This document shows positions 50,136 to 62,600 of a stretch of DNA of 64,000 nt, one piece after another. Position numbers and translations under genes: made by a program. Each line of letters begins with the position of its first letter. The stretch's first letter is position 1. Under the pieces are notes generated by a model. It did not search any database. It had not been told where the DNA came from and saw nothing but the letters and a program-made list of their open reading frames with translations. The stretch comes from Ascidia mentula (Eukaryota; Chordata; Ascidiacea; Phlebobranchia; Ascidiidae), in the NCBI GenBank assembly GCA_947561715.1, contig OX387197.1:20444266-20508265 (forward strand), read 5' to 3'.

Positions 50136-50831
50136 TTACGCTTCACGCTTGAACTTTCTAATGCACTTCGCGTCGTCCAACACGAACTCCTAATATCGAA
50201 CTTGGGTTAGAAATGTGAAATTCGTGGCATAATTTGTTGTTTTTTTTTTTAACAAACCATGACTAGCAGACCGTCATCGTCCACATATCTCGTGCTTGTG
50301 GAAACTCTGCCGTCCCATTCCTGTTTATGTACCAACTTGTGTCCGTCCCAGTTCATTATAGACTGCACACACATAAATGGCCAATAAAAAAAACAACAAA
50401 ATACATGAAGGCGAGTTAAAAAGTCACTTTCGAAAATCACAGGACGTTATTACATGAGAGGTCTAAATTAAACCGGGAATAAATAGTGAAAAGTTTGATG
50501 TACCTTAGTTTTGCTTTTATCTGGCATCGTTTCTTCAAACTCTTTGCCGACAGTGCATTTGATTTCAGTGGTTCTTGCTGTGCTTATACTTTTATAACAG
50601 AACTCATCGCCGTTCAATTCAACCACAACGTCGGGCTTGCTGAGATTGGCCAACTTTCGAATCGGAAAATTAATGCCTTGAAACCAATTCCAAGTTGCCG
50701 TCAGTAAACAAAGTTTTTCAAGCTAGGTGAAAGTTTTTAGTAAGACACTTACCAAGAGCTTTTAAATAGCTGTCAAATCCATCCGAAGAAGCAAATCTCC
50801 ATTTTCCAACCATACTTTCGCGGTTGGCCAT
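50136..50831 (-). CDS. Fatty-acid-binding protein, copy d (divergent)
   Basis: Exons 50753-50831 (79), 50504-50676 (173), 50258-50362 (105) and 50136-50189 (54) give 136 aa in one frame. The start MANRESMVGKWRFASSDGFD carries the G-x-W signature but two more residues than the neighbours. The middle reads LSKPDVVVELNGDEFCYKSI and CTVGKEFEETMPDKSKTK (the usual DGRKCK is DKSKTK), then MNWDGHKLVHKQEWDGR. The last exon, EFVLDDAKCIRKFKREA, lacks the GDVVAKRIYER core of copies e and f but matches it in position, phase and length, so I accept it with less certainty. It is the most diverged full-length member. Confidence 0.85.
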
Positions 50832-52005
50832 TTTCAAAGACTTTGTTTATTGACTAAAAGTTTGACTTACATAACAGGTACCAATCACAGCGCAGACATA
50901 CAGCAGTACACGCAGTCAGAATGGACTTATGCAGCCTCTGCAAACAAACTCTGTCAGGCACAGAAATCGCTTGCCACTCGTAACATGAAACTAAACCGCA
51001 ATTCTCTTTGTTACATGAAGTTAACAAACTTGTTTTACCACGGCCACAACATTTTAGAGTCTAATCTACGTACAGCCAAGTAATTTGTTCTTGTCTTTTT
51101 CTGCCTGATGCAAGCGCACAGAAAAATGTTATGCAACATGTCACATTGCCATCACGGAATTCATGCACGTCTGTTTCATGATACAGTTTTACCAATGTGG
51201 TTAAGTTTGACTGATTCTGAAGCGAAAAAGAGGGCAATTTTATATTAGGACTGCTTTTCTCCGTGCGTTGGGCTCCAACCTGTTCAGCATCTTTGAACAG
51301 ATTATAATATTTGTGGCTTTAAATTATACCAATTTGTTCTTGCTTAGGAATAAACGTTTCTTCCCTAAATAATATTTGCTATTATAACGCCCGCTTCTCA
51401 TTCAAATTGCATCGTCATTTTGATGCAAATTTTCACTAATTTGGCCTCTTTTGCCGCAGTTTCGCTTTGGAAAATTTTCCTTTTCAAAACAAAAAACCTT
51501 TCCATTTTACAAAAATTAACTAGTTCCTGAGTTCCAGTATAAATTGTATTGATGACCTTTCATCACTAATAGTAACGTTTCAAATTGGCCTTTTTAGTAT
51601 ATTTTTTTGGTTTGATTGTCATTTTTTGAAAGTTCAGCCTTAAACTCACATTTTGGAGTTTGGTAAAATTAATTTGGTCATAAATACGTGCAAGAATATA
51701 ACCTGGTATACTATTATAGTCGTTATTGAAGACGAGTGGCTACAGACATTGGTCATTTTCTGTACGTTCCAAATTTATTAAATGCGATAACGCAGGGCTT
51801 TACCGATTCCCCATAAATAAACAATTGCACAATAGGAAAACACATGGAAGTTTTAATGTTTGCATCCAAACATGTTACGAACACCACTGAAGGATTTCTT
51901 GTAATCTCGAAGTTTTGTTCATTGCAATTTCCATCAATTATTGTCTTTAGCAAAAAAAATCTGAGCTTTATTTAACGGCTCGGCAAAGTTTTTTCTCAGA
52001 GTATG
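50832..52005. other. Spacer between FABP copies d and e
   Basis: I see no gene, RNA or clear repeat in this AT-rich stretch. Confidence 0.4.
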
Positions 52006-53274
52006 TTACTTTCGCTCGTAAACTCTCTTGCCCACAACATCTCCCATCACGAGATCCTGCAACAAATACATGAGTGAAACCGTCGCAAGTTTATCACTCT
52101 TTCAAATTCTGATACTTGCCATGACCAACAAATCTCCCTCCACGTATCTTGTTATGCTTGTCTCTTTGTCGCCCCACTTCTGATGTTGCACAAGTTTGTC
52201 GCCATTCCAGTAGATTTTGGTCTAAACAATCATTTAGGGTTACTTGTCGTATTTAAAGGAATTCGGGCTATTTTTATTGTATTGGTTATTTTTCACCGAA
52301 GCAAACATTTGTTGAAAAACGCCTACACCTTAATGGTCGTTTGAGGTTAAACATGCAAAATAAAAATGATCGTTAAGTTATACAAAAGTTGTGTGTTTGA
52401 GACTATTAAAGTCGATTACCTTTATACATGCATGTTGCGTATTCGTTAATATATTTTCAAAAAGTACACACAAACGCAAATAAAGTTTGCTAACGTTTTC
52501 AAAATATAAATATTAAAAAAAATATATCAAAAAATACAAGTGGATTGGTTTCTTGATTTTAACGATCTGTGGATAATTGGATAAATGTAACTCTTAATAC
52601 GACACCTTGGTCTTTCTGCCATCTGGGGTTTCCTCGTCCCATTCTTCGTTAATTGTACATTTTGTTTCCAGGTCACGAAACGTGCTCACGCTTTTCATGA
52701 AGAAGGATGTGTCTTTGATTTCTATAGTAAGGGTTGGTTTGGCCAGGTTTCCCATCTTTCTCATCGCCATGTTCACCCCTGCCAAGTTTGAAACATCGTC
52801 ATGGACGCGGATCGTTTACATATAGGCTTCACTATACAAAATTTAAGTAATGGATAGTTAGTTTGCCAACCAGGCATAGTAAGGGAAAATTTGGAAACAA
52901 CTTTAACACGTGCGAAGGGAGAGGTAACGTTAATTTCCAGACTACGTGTATTTTTAATCAAACATTAATAAGCGTCCTGCAATCGTTTCTCGGATGCTAA
53001 ATCATTATCCGACACCGAGTACACATGGATATATGGGGTGTACATGCTTACCCCTGTATCATCAATATTGTTTGTACAAGGTCCCTAGAACAGAATAGTC
53101 TGTTTAAGCTGGGACATTTTACCGATTTTACATCCTTTTTGGACCATGCTGTGCATATAATATGCTTTGTAAACGACAAAAGGTTTTCTGAAAAAACTTA
53201 CCAAGCGCCTTCATGTATTCTTCGAAGTTATCTGAAGATTTGATCTTCCAAACGCCATTCATTTTTGCCGCCAT
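52006..53274 (-). CDS. Fatty-acid-binding protein, copy e
   Basis: Exons 53202-53274 (73), 52606-52778 (173), 52120-52221 (102) and 52006-52056 (51) give 132 aa. The start MAAKMNGVWKIKSSDNFEEY has the G-x-W signature. Then come LAKPTLTIEIKDTSFFMKSV, NEEWDEETPDGRKTK, YWNGDKLVQHQKWGDKE and the classic end LVMGDVVGKRVYERK, where R-x-Y is the ligand-carboxylate pair known from FABPs and CRABPs. The donor after exon 3 is GC (CATG|GCAAGT), not GT. With this donor the exon has the normal 102-bp length, so it is probably a real GC-AG intron. Confidence 0.92.
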
Positions 53275-54038
53275 GATGTCTACTTACAAGTTGTGGATTC
53301 AACGCAAATAAATGCAGTTAAAAATGCACCTTAGGCAGGAAAGAAGGTGCATAAGGTTATAACTCGCCACGTGTAATTTTTAAAACAAAGTGATATGTTA
53401 TGCGAGTATATGACGTGATAGAGTGGAGCATATATATTCGAATATTTATCCTATGCATAAATCATTGCACTGCAAGCTATTGTACAGGACAGTTTTGTAA
53501 ATATCTCTCTGAAATACAAGCTCCCACTAACCTCGTGTGTCACCTTTCATTGCACTACTGGCAGCAGAGCAAGGGACAACCTTCGTAATATCCTCGCTTC
53601 TCGGCAACCACGTTAATGTGCAACTCGCTCGTAACTTATGGTCCAGACACGCAGACTCTTCAGGCTTATTGTCGAGTCAACAAACTGGGCACACACAGAT
53701 TTAGATGAGCTAAGAATATCAGGCTGCAGGGCCCGCTTCGTGGGATTTATACCCCGACATATCGTTCGTAATAATAAAAGAGATATATATGATCAAGTAA
53801 ACGTCGGTTATGAGATATTTGATTTAACTTATACCATGAAGCATTCTCGTTTTTTTCAAAATCATTTTATTCCAAATAACAAAGATATTTATTTCTTCTT
53901 TGTTGCAGAAGTATTTAAAATAAACACAACTTAAGCTGGAAGTTTTATTTATTGTAAAGGTAACAAAAACACGTCAATCCACAACGACATAAACAAACAC
54001 TCAAATCGCTTAAAAATTAGCATATGTTCCATTAAGTA
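53275..54038. other. Spacer between FABP copies e and f
   Basis: No gene was recognised. A plus-strand 98-codon ORF (53638-53934) shows no family features and is probably chance. Confidence 0.4.
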
Positions 54039-54806
54039 TTATGTTTCTGCTCTTTCATAAATGCGTTTTGCAACTACATCTCCCATTTGAAGTTCCTGGA
54101 AAATAAAATAAAATATTTGAAAGAGAACACAAACATCGTCAGGTTTATCAGAATTATTTACAGCAATTAAGCGCCCAGAATCATCGAGATATCGAGATAT
54201 TGATGTCGACTTTCCGCTCCATGTCTCCTCTTGCACCAAGACGTTGTTCTTCCAGTTCATGATTGTCTTTACATATAAATAAACATATAGAGTTGTTTAT
54301 TAAAATACTACGAACATTATGAGCCTACTGATACTAATGACCTATTTTAGCAAAGGAAACTAGTCAATGTATGTTTGTTTTCAGATATTGCCATGGCTCA
54401 ATGTAGCGGCTTTAACAACGTTTGACGACGTTGTCGTCAGGTTCAAGAAACTTCATAAAACTAGTGATTCCTTCATATGTTGCTAATTAACTTACTCTGC
54501 AGATTCGTCCGTCCACGGTTTGCTGGTCACTTTCTTTTCCGATCGGACATTCCAACTTGTGTGTGCTGAACGTACTGGAAGTTGTAATTTTTACGTCACT
54601 TTTCTCACAACCGTCTATGGTTACTGTTGACTTTGTTGCGTTGCCGATCTTTCGCAAGGCGAAGTTGACTCCTGTCACGAAAGTAAGCGGTCGTGCAAAG
54701 GACGAAGTCCACTCAGAAATTATCGAATCTTACCAACAGCCTTCATGTAGGCATCGAAGTTCTCCGACTTGGCGAGTTTCCACGTACCGTATAGATCGAC
54801 TGTCAT
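54039..54806 (-). CDS. Fatty-acid-binding protein, copy f
   Basis: Exons 54734-54806 (73), 54496-54671 (176), 54162-54266 (105) and 54039-54095 (57) give 136 aa. The start MTVDLYGTWKLAKSENFDAY has the G-x-W signature. Exon 2 reads ATKSTVTIDGCEKSDVKITT and GKESDQQTVDGRICR, one codon longer than in the neighbours. Exon 3 reads MNWKNNVLVQEETWSGKS. The end, LQMGDVVAKRIYERAET, keeps the R-x-Y ligand pair. It is the first gene of the array in transcription order and closest in its last exon to copy e. Confidence 0.92.
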
Positions 54807-56628
54807 TGCGAATGCGTTTACAAGTTGTTTGATCGCTCGCCTTAATATAGCATCTCTAGCTCGTGTCAAACTGTTTTAGCAACAAAACAAAGCAGACGCA
54901 GAACTGCGGAAACAGCGGCGGGGCGTTAATATAAACACCATAAGCAGGATAGAGATCTAATTACTTTGCTGGAAACTCGTGCATCATTGCTCTGGCCATA
55001 GTCTGAATCATCCTGTTTGTGTTTAAGTTCTACGGTTTGGTGACAAACCGAAAAATGAAAGAAAATGCAGTTTAATGAACTTTAAACCATATATTAAAAG
55101 AACTCGCTAACAGGCTTATGTTTATTATGTTTTGGTAATAATAATGCAACACACGAAAAAGTGAATTTCACGTGCAAATGCGAGATTGCCGATAAAAATG
55201 TAAACAAAATGTGATCAATGTTTCATACCGCTGTTGTTTTGATTCTACATCTTCCTTTGCGTGGTGTTGACACTGCATAATTAATCATCCCATTCTCGGT
55301 TTTTCAATAAACGCCGCTAGAAATGCGAATGGTTTTGGTTTTAAACGTCAACAACCACACAAGACCGTGGATGAAATTATTTGTTGTCAATTTAAAATGG
55401 ATTTTGCTCCTTACAACAACGTCCATCCTTTCAATATCTGCAATGAATATATGTTTAAATAAAGTATAAAAAATGTGTTTTTTCTTGATTACAACTTTTG
55501 AGTGTCAAAAAAGTTGTATGTAGATTTGGTGTAATGTATAGGATCGACATGGAATTTATGTTTCAGATCTCACAAGCCCAAGTCCGTCCAAATGGTTACT
55601 TGATTGGCAAACCATGCTTGCCTCAACAAAACAACACAAACCAATTCAAAGACTTAACTCTTGTTAATATACGTTTATAATTGACAGAGGCCTTCACACC
55701 GCCACAAGTGAAGTGAAAAACTCTTTTAAAACGGCAAAAACAGTGACAAGCTGTAAAAACGTCGTTTTTTCATTCCAACAAACACGAACGGCGAAAAATT
55801 GTTTCCACTGCACGAAGTTGGCAGACGATGCGATAAATTGTAAGTGCTCGGGAGATTGTGATTTGGTAAATTGATGAAGCGGCGAATTAAAAAATTTGTC
55901 GTCACGAAGGTGTTGGGGTTAATGGAAAGACACTCGCGGTTAATTGAGGCGACAGCAAAGGTTTTAGGGGGCAGTACATAAAAACTTTTGGTCTCGAACA
56001 AATAGTGTTTTGGTCGCGTTCGCGCACTGCATCTGCAGGACTGTTTCTAAGGCGGTAAATGCGGCAAAAAATTCTTGTTACGAGGGAATGTGCGGCCGAG
56101 ATATGTATTGCACGCAGACAACCTTGTGGATGAACTGAGTACCGAGGAAAAACAAAAAAATGACGCCTGTGGTGCTTGGCTGGAGCGACACGACAGGGCG
56201 AGATATACGCAGTGGTAACGCACACTACAACTGTCAAGGCTTTCTGGATTACGCGAAGGATACAACGCAAGGAATGCACGCGGGAGACGAAGATGGGGCG
56301 AGCAGTAAGTGCATGGAACGACACGAAGCGACAGGGGCGCGTACAGAGCATTGTATATTGCATTCCCATGGCGCTGGGAAACAAGGGTTAGCACAACATG
56401 GCGACGACGCAGTAACTCTAAAGCAACACTCGCGCAATTAAAACTCCGGGTATCACTAAAGTAACGATGACTACAGCGGCAAAAACGAACGCTAACGATA
56501 CTTTAATTTTTCCCAAGCTACAAATACAAGCAGTAAATTTAATTCAATCGTTTGCGTTCGTTTTTTCTTCTGGTCCGAAAACTACACATGCGAGTTGAAG
56601 AACCGATAACATCGGGTCTTGGTGTTTG
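54807..56628. other. Spacer between FABP array and DOCK; richer in G+C at 55.7-56.45 kb
   Basis: At 54961-55040 and 55253-55275 (minus) two short stretches could splice into a tail ending MMHEFPAK, but no family can be named. From about 55700 to 56450 base composition changes, and overlapping ORFs of up to 160 codons occur on both strands in several frames, which fits low stop-codon density more than coding. The right part should include the DOCK 3' UTR. Confidence 0.4.
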
Positions 56629-59600
56629 CTACGGTGATTTAGCGGGACGTGATGGCTTTTTGGGCGGCGAGAAAGGCCTTCCGGTGGGGTGAGAGTCTCT
56701 CTTTACAGGCAGCGGGGGCGGCGGCTGCAAAAAGCGAAGGTTATAGAAGTTAGTAACCCTGACTGGTAAATATTTGACGTAAACATTTGACGAAGGAAGT
56801 GAATCAGCACGAGTGGCAGTCACAGCATTACGTGGGCAATACGGTTGCAATGCTGAATGATTTACGCGTAAATGACAGCAGATCGCTAATTATTTGCTCG
56901 TACCTGTACATGTTTGTTTCACCATAAAAACTGATTGCCGCAGGAAAGATATTCACTTTAACGAAGGCAATTGCTTATCACATGCAGTTTTATTTGTGAA
57001 CAATAGTGGTAACGTTTTTTTTCATTCAGTACCTTCTTGTTCGCTGGTATGGGGGAGAGGGGAACAGACTCACGAGGTGCTTCGTCACCAGGTAGATTTC
57101 CGTAGTCGCTAAACTGTTTTGCGGGTAAGGGAGGGGGCTGATGACCTTTGACCTGGTGCGTTGCTGCGGAAAACATTGAAACAATAAAGCTCCGGGCCAA
57201 CGACCTGCGATTCGTCAACTTTGCAGTTCGGCAGAGTTTGGTGCACATAAGAAGGGGCGAAGTCCAACAACGCTCAACGTTTGGTTTATATTCGCGTAAT
57301 ACAACGTGGTGTTACTTACGTGTGGGAGGGTGTTTGGATGGCAAGGTTGCTGGCACTCCCACTGAACTCTTAGGTCTTCTCGGACGCTGTGGGGTTAACT
57401 GGAAAAAAAATTCAGTTGTGATTTTACTCAAACAGATACGAAGTATATTGACCCGATATTAAAGATCTGCTAAATAAACACCATAACAAAAATTTATCTG
57501 ACATTATGAAACCAACCTCCTCACGAAGTTCCACTGTGCCGTTGCCAGTACCACTGGTGGCTGACGTCACTGACGTCTTGTCAAGCGAGTTGTTGGAACC
57601 GAATGCAACGAACCACTCCGATGTTTTGCTTCTCCGGTTTGCCATGCTTGACCGGTCACCGGGGATAGCCATTGAGGTGGAACGCCCTACTGGGGTGTTG
57701 CTCCCTCGCTTTTTGACTGGAACTTCGGGCGGAGTACTGTTCGAATATATTGATTTAAAATCACTTCATTTTATTAACGAAAGAAAATATCCATGCAAAC
57801 GTCCCATATTGCGAATATTGTTTTAGCCATCTCACAGTTTATACAAGTCCGTTACATTATATTGGCCAAAACATTGGAAAAGGCTTGCTAAAAAAAGTGC
57901 TGTATACAAAAAACTACTTACTGTTCTCTGCTGGGGGAAGAATGGTCGGAGGCAGCGGAATGTATGGAAAGAATTGATTCGGGTCGAGGTTGTTGGATGT
58001 TTCTCAAACGTTGCGGAGATGAACGTCGAACCGCACCTCCAACATTGAATGGTGGCTGCGAAATAATAGGAAACTAATCCACATTTCTGGCAAGCAATTA
58101 AGCTCATGATCCGTGAGCTACCAACTGCACAGGTCGAAACAGTATGCAATGTCTGCATTTCAACGTACTTTCACAAGTACGGAAAACACAAATAGCATTC
58201 GTACTTAAGTTTTCACACATTACGGTGAGGTAGAGTTGACGACTTTAATGTAATTCGCGCAGAAAGTAAGAGAAATGCGCTTTTTTGTCAGCACCCAGAC
58301 ACACACCTTCTTGCCATAATTTTTCTCCACGTTTGCCTTGAGATCGTGGAAGCAACTCTCCATGTTGTCGTGGAAAGGTCTTAATGCAGAGGGCGCAAGT
58401 TCGTTATGCAAACGTAATCCCTCTTCCAGCAATGGAATCTACAGGTACGTGTAACGTGTTATAAAACAATCGTATTCAGCTTAGTACTAAATTAGTTGTT
58501 TTCACCACAAGTCAGTAAATAGTTAAAATCTACCTGCAAAGCAATGAGGTCTTTGAGCGTTGCGATTTGTCCGTGCTGGTCAATGTTTTCCTTCATGTAA
58601 GAGTCAACGAAAAACGCCTGTGAAAAAATAGGCAGTTTGTAAAACCTTACGTGACAGTTAAGTCACCGTTAGTTAGGCAAGTATTTCCGATCTCGACTAA
58701 AGAAACAATCAAATCAATGAAGAATAGAAACATAAAGAATAACAGTTGTCTTGGTCGTCAGCTCAATCTCGTCAAGAAATAAAAGGTTTTACGAAACCAT
58801 TAGGTTTGCAGGCTTGGCAGACCAGGCATTGCAGCCTAGCTGGATCAGCCACTTTTTCCTGACCAGTCGGAGCAAGATTTGAAAAATCAAGCTCCCGGTG
58901 AGGTTTGAACTCACGACCCTGGGCTAACCAGGCCCAACGCTCTACCAACTGAGCTACAGGAGCTCAGTGGTTTCACGGGGTATACTGTGGCCAACGTACA
59001 CTGGTGCGCCAGCGCACAACTTGCCAGGCTACCTTCACATATACGTAGGGGATCTCTACCACCGTATCAGATAACGCAGTAATATTTTATGCAATGGCAT
59101 GATTGGCAGGATCACCCCACTGCGCAGGTCCTTGCTTGGCGATCACAGCTATCGTATCGCGATCATTAGGTTTGCAGGCTTGGCAGCCCAGGCATTGCAG
59201 CCTAGGTTTTACGAAACAAATTTTATCGTTCGCCACAACATTTCCACCCGCACAGTTCAGTAGCCATATAACACCCCTACTTTCAACCGATCATATAAAT
59301 GATTTCTACGCATTAATCACCTTTTCATAGTTGGAAAAACCGCCCATGACCCGGGGGTCGACCGTTCCATTCAGTTTCATGGAGAGAGGGTTGATGGGTT
59401 CGGAGGGATTGCGGATGTATTTCATCACAAGTTGTCTTAACTCAGCATTGCTCGTCTCCATCGTTTCGACTGCGTTCTCCAATGGACTCAATTCTTTCTG
59501 TAAAAATTATCAATAGAAATCACTTATAAAATACAAGATGTTTCCGGAAAAATTATTTTAACTTGACCCTCAGTGACCATTACCCATTAACGACCATTTT

Positions 59601-62600
59601 TTACACATGAGGGCACAAAACTTAAATTTTGAGGAAAACTTGGTGGGCCGAACATGTAAAGACGTAGTGCTGCAAACGCGTGGTCAGGAAACAGGTGGAA
59701 ACTCATACCGTAGTGAGGTGGTTGATTTCAAACCAACGGAGGATTCCGGGTAGCTTAAAACAGGTAGTGAAGGTGAAGCGTTGAATCCACATGCTCTGTA
59801 ATAAGAACATTAGAAACAATAAATAAAAGGCTTTTAAGATTGAGTAAACCACGAAACTACAAAGTTTACAACAAAACTATTTTAGTACATTCAGTTCCTA
59901 CACCCATTACTTTATAGCGTTCTGTTTTACAAGTCAATATCATGCGATTATGTTCTGTGAAGAAAAAGTTTTCGGCACAATAAGAATGCATTTTAGTAAT
60001 GAACACGTTTCTGACTAAAAAACCGAGGTTTCTGCTTTGCCAAGCAGCCCCTATCTGTTCGCAGGACAATATGCGCTAATTGCTTGTAAATATTATAGGC
60101 AATGTCAAGGGTTTGGTCGCACGTGTATTGATATGATGCGATATACTTGAGAAGCTATTCCAGCAAACTTATTTGGGTTGAAGTTGTACTTACCGCAAAC
60201 TCGTTGTCTTTGTTTTTGGCTCCTTTTCTGAATGGCTTGGAATAAGTGAAACGCTGAACGTCGTTTACTTTGTAAAAACTGGTGACAAATAAACACACCA
60301 GGTCAGTAATTTAATATTAAAAGTGAAATTAAAGGTGTATAACGACTATTACGAGAGACTTCATACACATACACATACGTTTAATACAAATACATAATGT
60401 CAACCTTAAAATTTGGTCGTCCACTAGTTTTCCCTTGAAATGTGAAGGTTCCTCCATCAATGGATTAACTTTGTACATTTGAACGTCTTTTACGGTGCAG
60501 AAAATTTGTGTTAAGAAACGTTAATTACTACTTATCAAATCGTACAGGGATATCAAATCGTATTTTTACAAATATGTAAGAGATTATCTGAAACTTGTAA
60601 CCGCTGTAAATGAGTTAAGTAAAAGAGGATACACATTCCATTTGAGTTGAGGACGTCATCACCCGGTAGTGACGTATTGTTCATCTTCTTAGCGCTCGGT
60701 AGAAGGTTAAGAATGCGCGTGGTAAAATCAGTCAAACGCTCGAACTCCTTGCCACGATAAATAAACTTGCGATTCTGTGAAAATTTTAAAACATTAAATG
60801 CAATCTGTCTGTCCGTGGCAACTGGGTGAACTTACCCTGAGAAAAGTAGGGAAGCCTTGCCCGTAATATCCAACAAAAAAATATTCGGGTTCGGGTCGCA
60901 TGCTGGACGTGATGTTTTTATACAAGTCGGCTTGATAGAACTGAAAAATAAAAAAATATTTACCTCTGGATCGTTCCGTAAGACAAAACATTACGAATCT
61001 ATAGGAAGATTAATATTATTGGTCTGTGTCCAATGTCATTGGATTCAAGCAGGATCGGATATTAAAATGTATACAGCATGCCACTGTCCAAGTCCACTGG
61101 GGGTTCTTACATTAATTCTTGCCAGCATCTGCTTTGTCGTAACAATTAATAGATATTTTAAGGGGTTGAATTTTGGAATTTTCTAATGTGTTTGGAGAAG
61201 AATCCACAATAATTTAAATTCCAACATCCAACTTCAACAAACACGCTTCACACTCACAAGAATTTCGGACAACTGTTGGTATCTGAATGTTTCTTGTTCG
61301 TGTTGAACTGCCAGCTCCTTGCATAACTTGATTCCCTCTTCCCACATCTTTCCACGTTTAAAGAGATCAACTATGTCGTAATAGAGGGCCTCCTTCAACT
61401 CGCGGTGAGTCAGGGCATCCCGGTAACGAGTGTTGGTCACAGTAAGTTTTTCATCCGACCACTGAAGAGGAAAAAGTTTGTCTATAGGCGTTGACAAATG
61501 TAAGCACCTCTACAGGCATTGTGTTTCGAGGAAATAATACTTGTCAATATAAAGAGCAGAAATTCGATTAGTCTGAGGAGATTATTCAATTGGTTGTAGC
61601 ATAACAAATATGACGCGCATTATTGCAAAACCTAAAAGATAAGTTTGCCACAAAATTTTTGGTTACAATATTAATGTTGCAGTCCGTCTCATCTATGCAA
61701 AATGGGAGAATGTTAAGTTTCGTTTCAGCTTACGTTTAACAACTTGGCGTGCTGGAGTAGAGTGAAGCCGGCTTCCGTGTAGTTCTCACATTCCAGGTGA
61801 AGGTCGCAGAGTTTGTAAAGGTAACGAACGTACATCTCAAGTCTGTTGATATCCTTGTAAAAATTCTGAAAACGGAATCACCATTAAATACGCAATTGTA
61901 CTGGAAAGAAAACATGAAAAATAGTATAAAGGTGAACCGCTTTACATAAAGTGTAACACACCAGTAGATTGACGGTGCAGCTCATTCGGTTGTCGCGGTT
62001 TTCGTCTCTTATAATATCACGGTAGTCCAGTAAGCGACCGAGCAGTTTGGTGACGAGGTTCACAAACTCAACTCCTGTCGTTCTTAAGTATTGATGCTTC
62101 CCACACCACTCCGACATTCTGACAACGTGAACAGACCACAGATAATTAAATTAAAAAAAAAACTTGGAAGTATTAGGGCAAGAAAACAAGGGGAGTATTA
62201 GGGCAAGAAAACAAGGGAAGTATTAGGACAAGAAAACAAGGTAAGTATTAGGGCAAGATTATTAAAAATTGCACGGCGGTAAACTTTTACTTTAAACTAC
62301 TCAATAGTGACAACGTCACAAGGCACCATAGGAATCAGATTGTTATCAGGAAATATGACTATACGTGCCTGTATCTATATAAGAATGACAAGTTTAGCAT
62401 TTTAATATTCATCATTAAAAGACAATTGGCGTTTAGCATATTTACATTTCATTGAAAAGCTTTCGATATTCTTGGTCTCCTCTCCCCCCTTCAACCAACA
62501 CGTCCAACTTGGTGATCATCTCGTTTTCGAACTGACAACAAGATTAAATATTATGTGTTGGGAAATACAGAAACTATAGGATGGAAAGCAGAATAAATAT

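Noticed and set aside
54961-55275. Possible two-exon fragment ending MMHEFPAK, considered as a seventh FABP
   Set aside because: Exon phase and length do not fit the FABP plan and the resemblance to the barrel strands is weak.
55902-56384. 160-codon minus-strand ORF
   Set aside because: Other long frames overlap it on both strands, it resembles no family, and the local G+C rise alone can explain it.
58891-58963. Functional tRNA gene
   Set aside because: The anticodon arm pairs only when shifted, the implied anticodon (GGT) is not normally used in animals, position 37 is a pyrimidine, and the sequence is embedded in a retroelement with target duplications.
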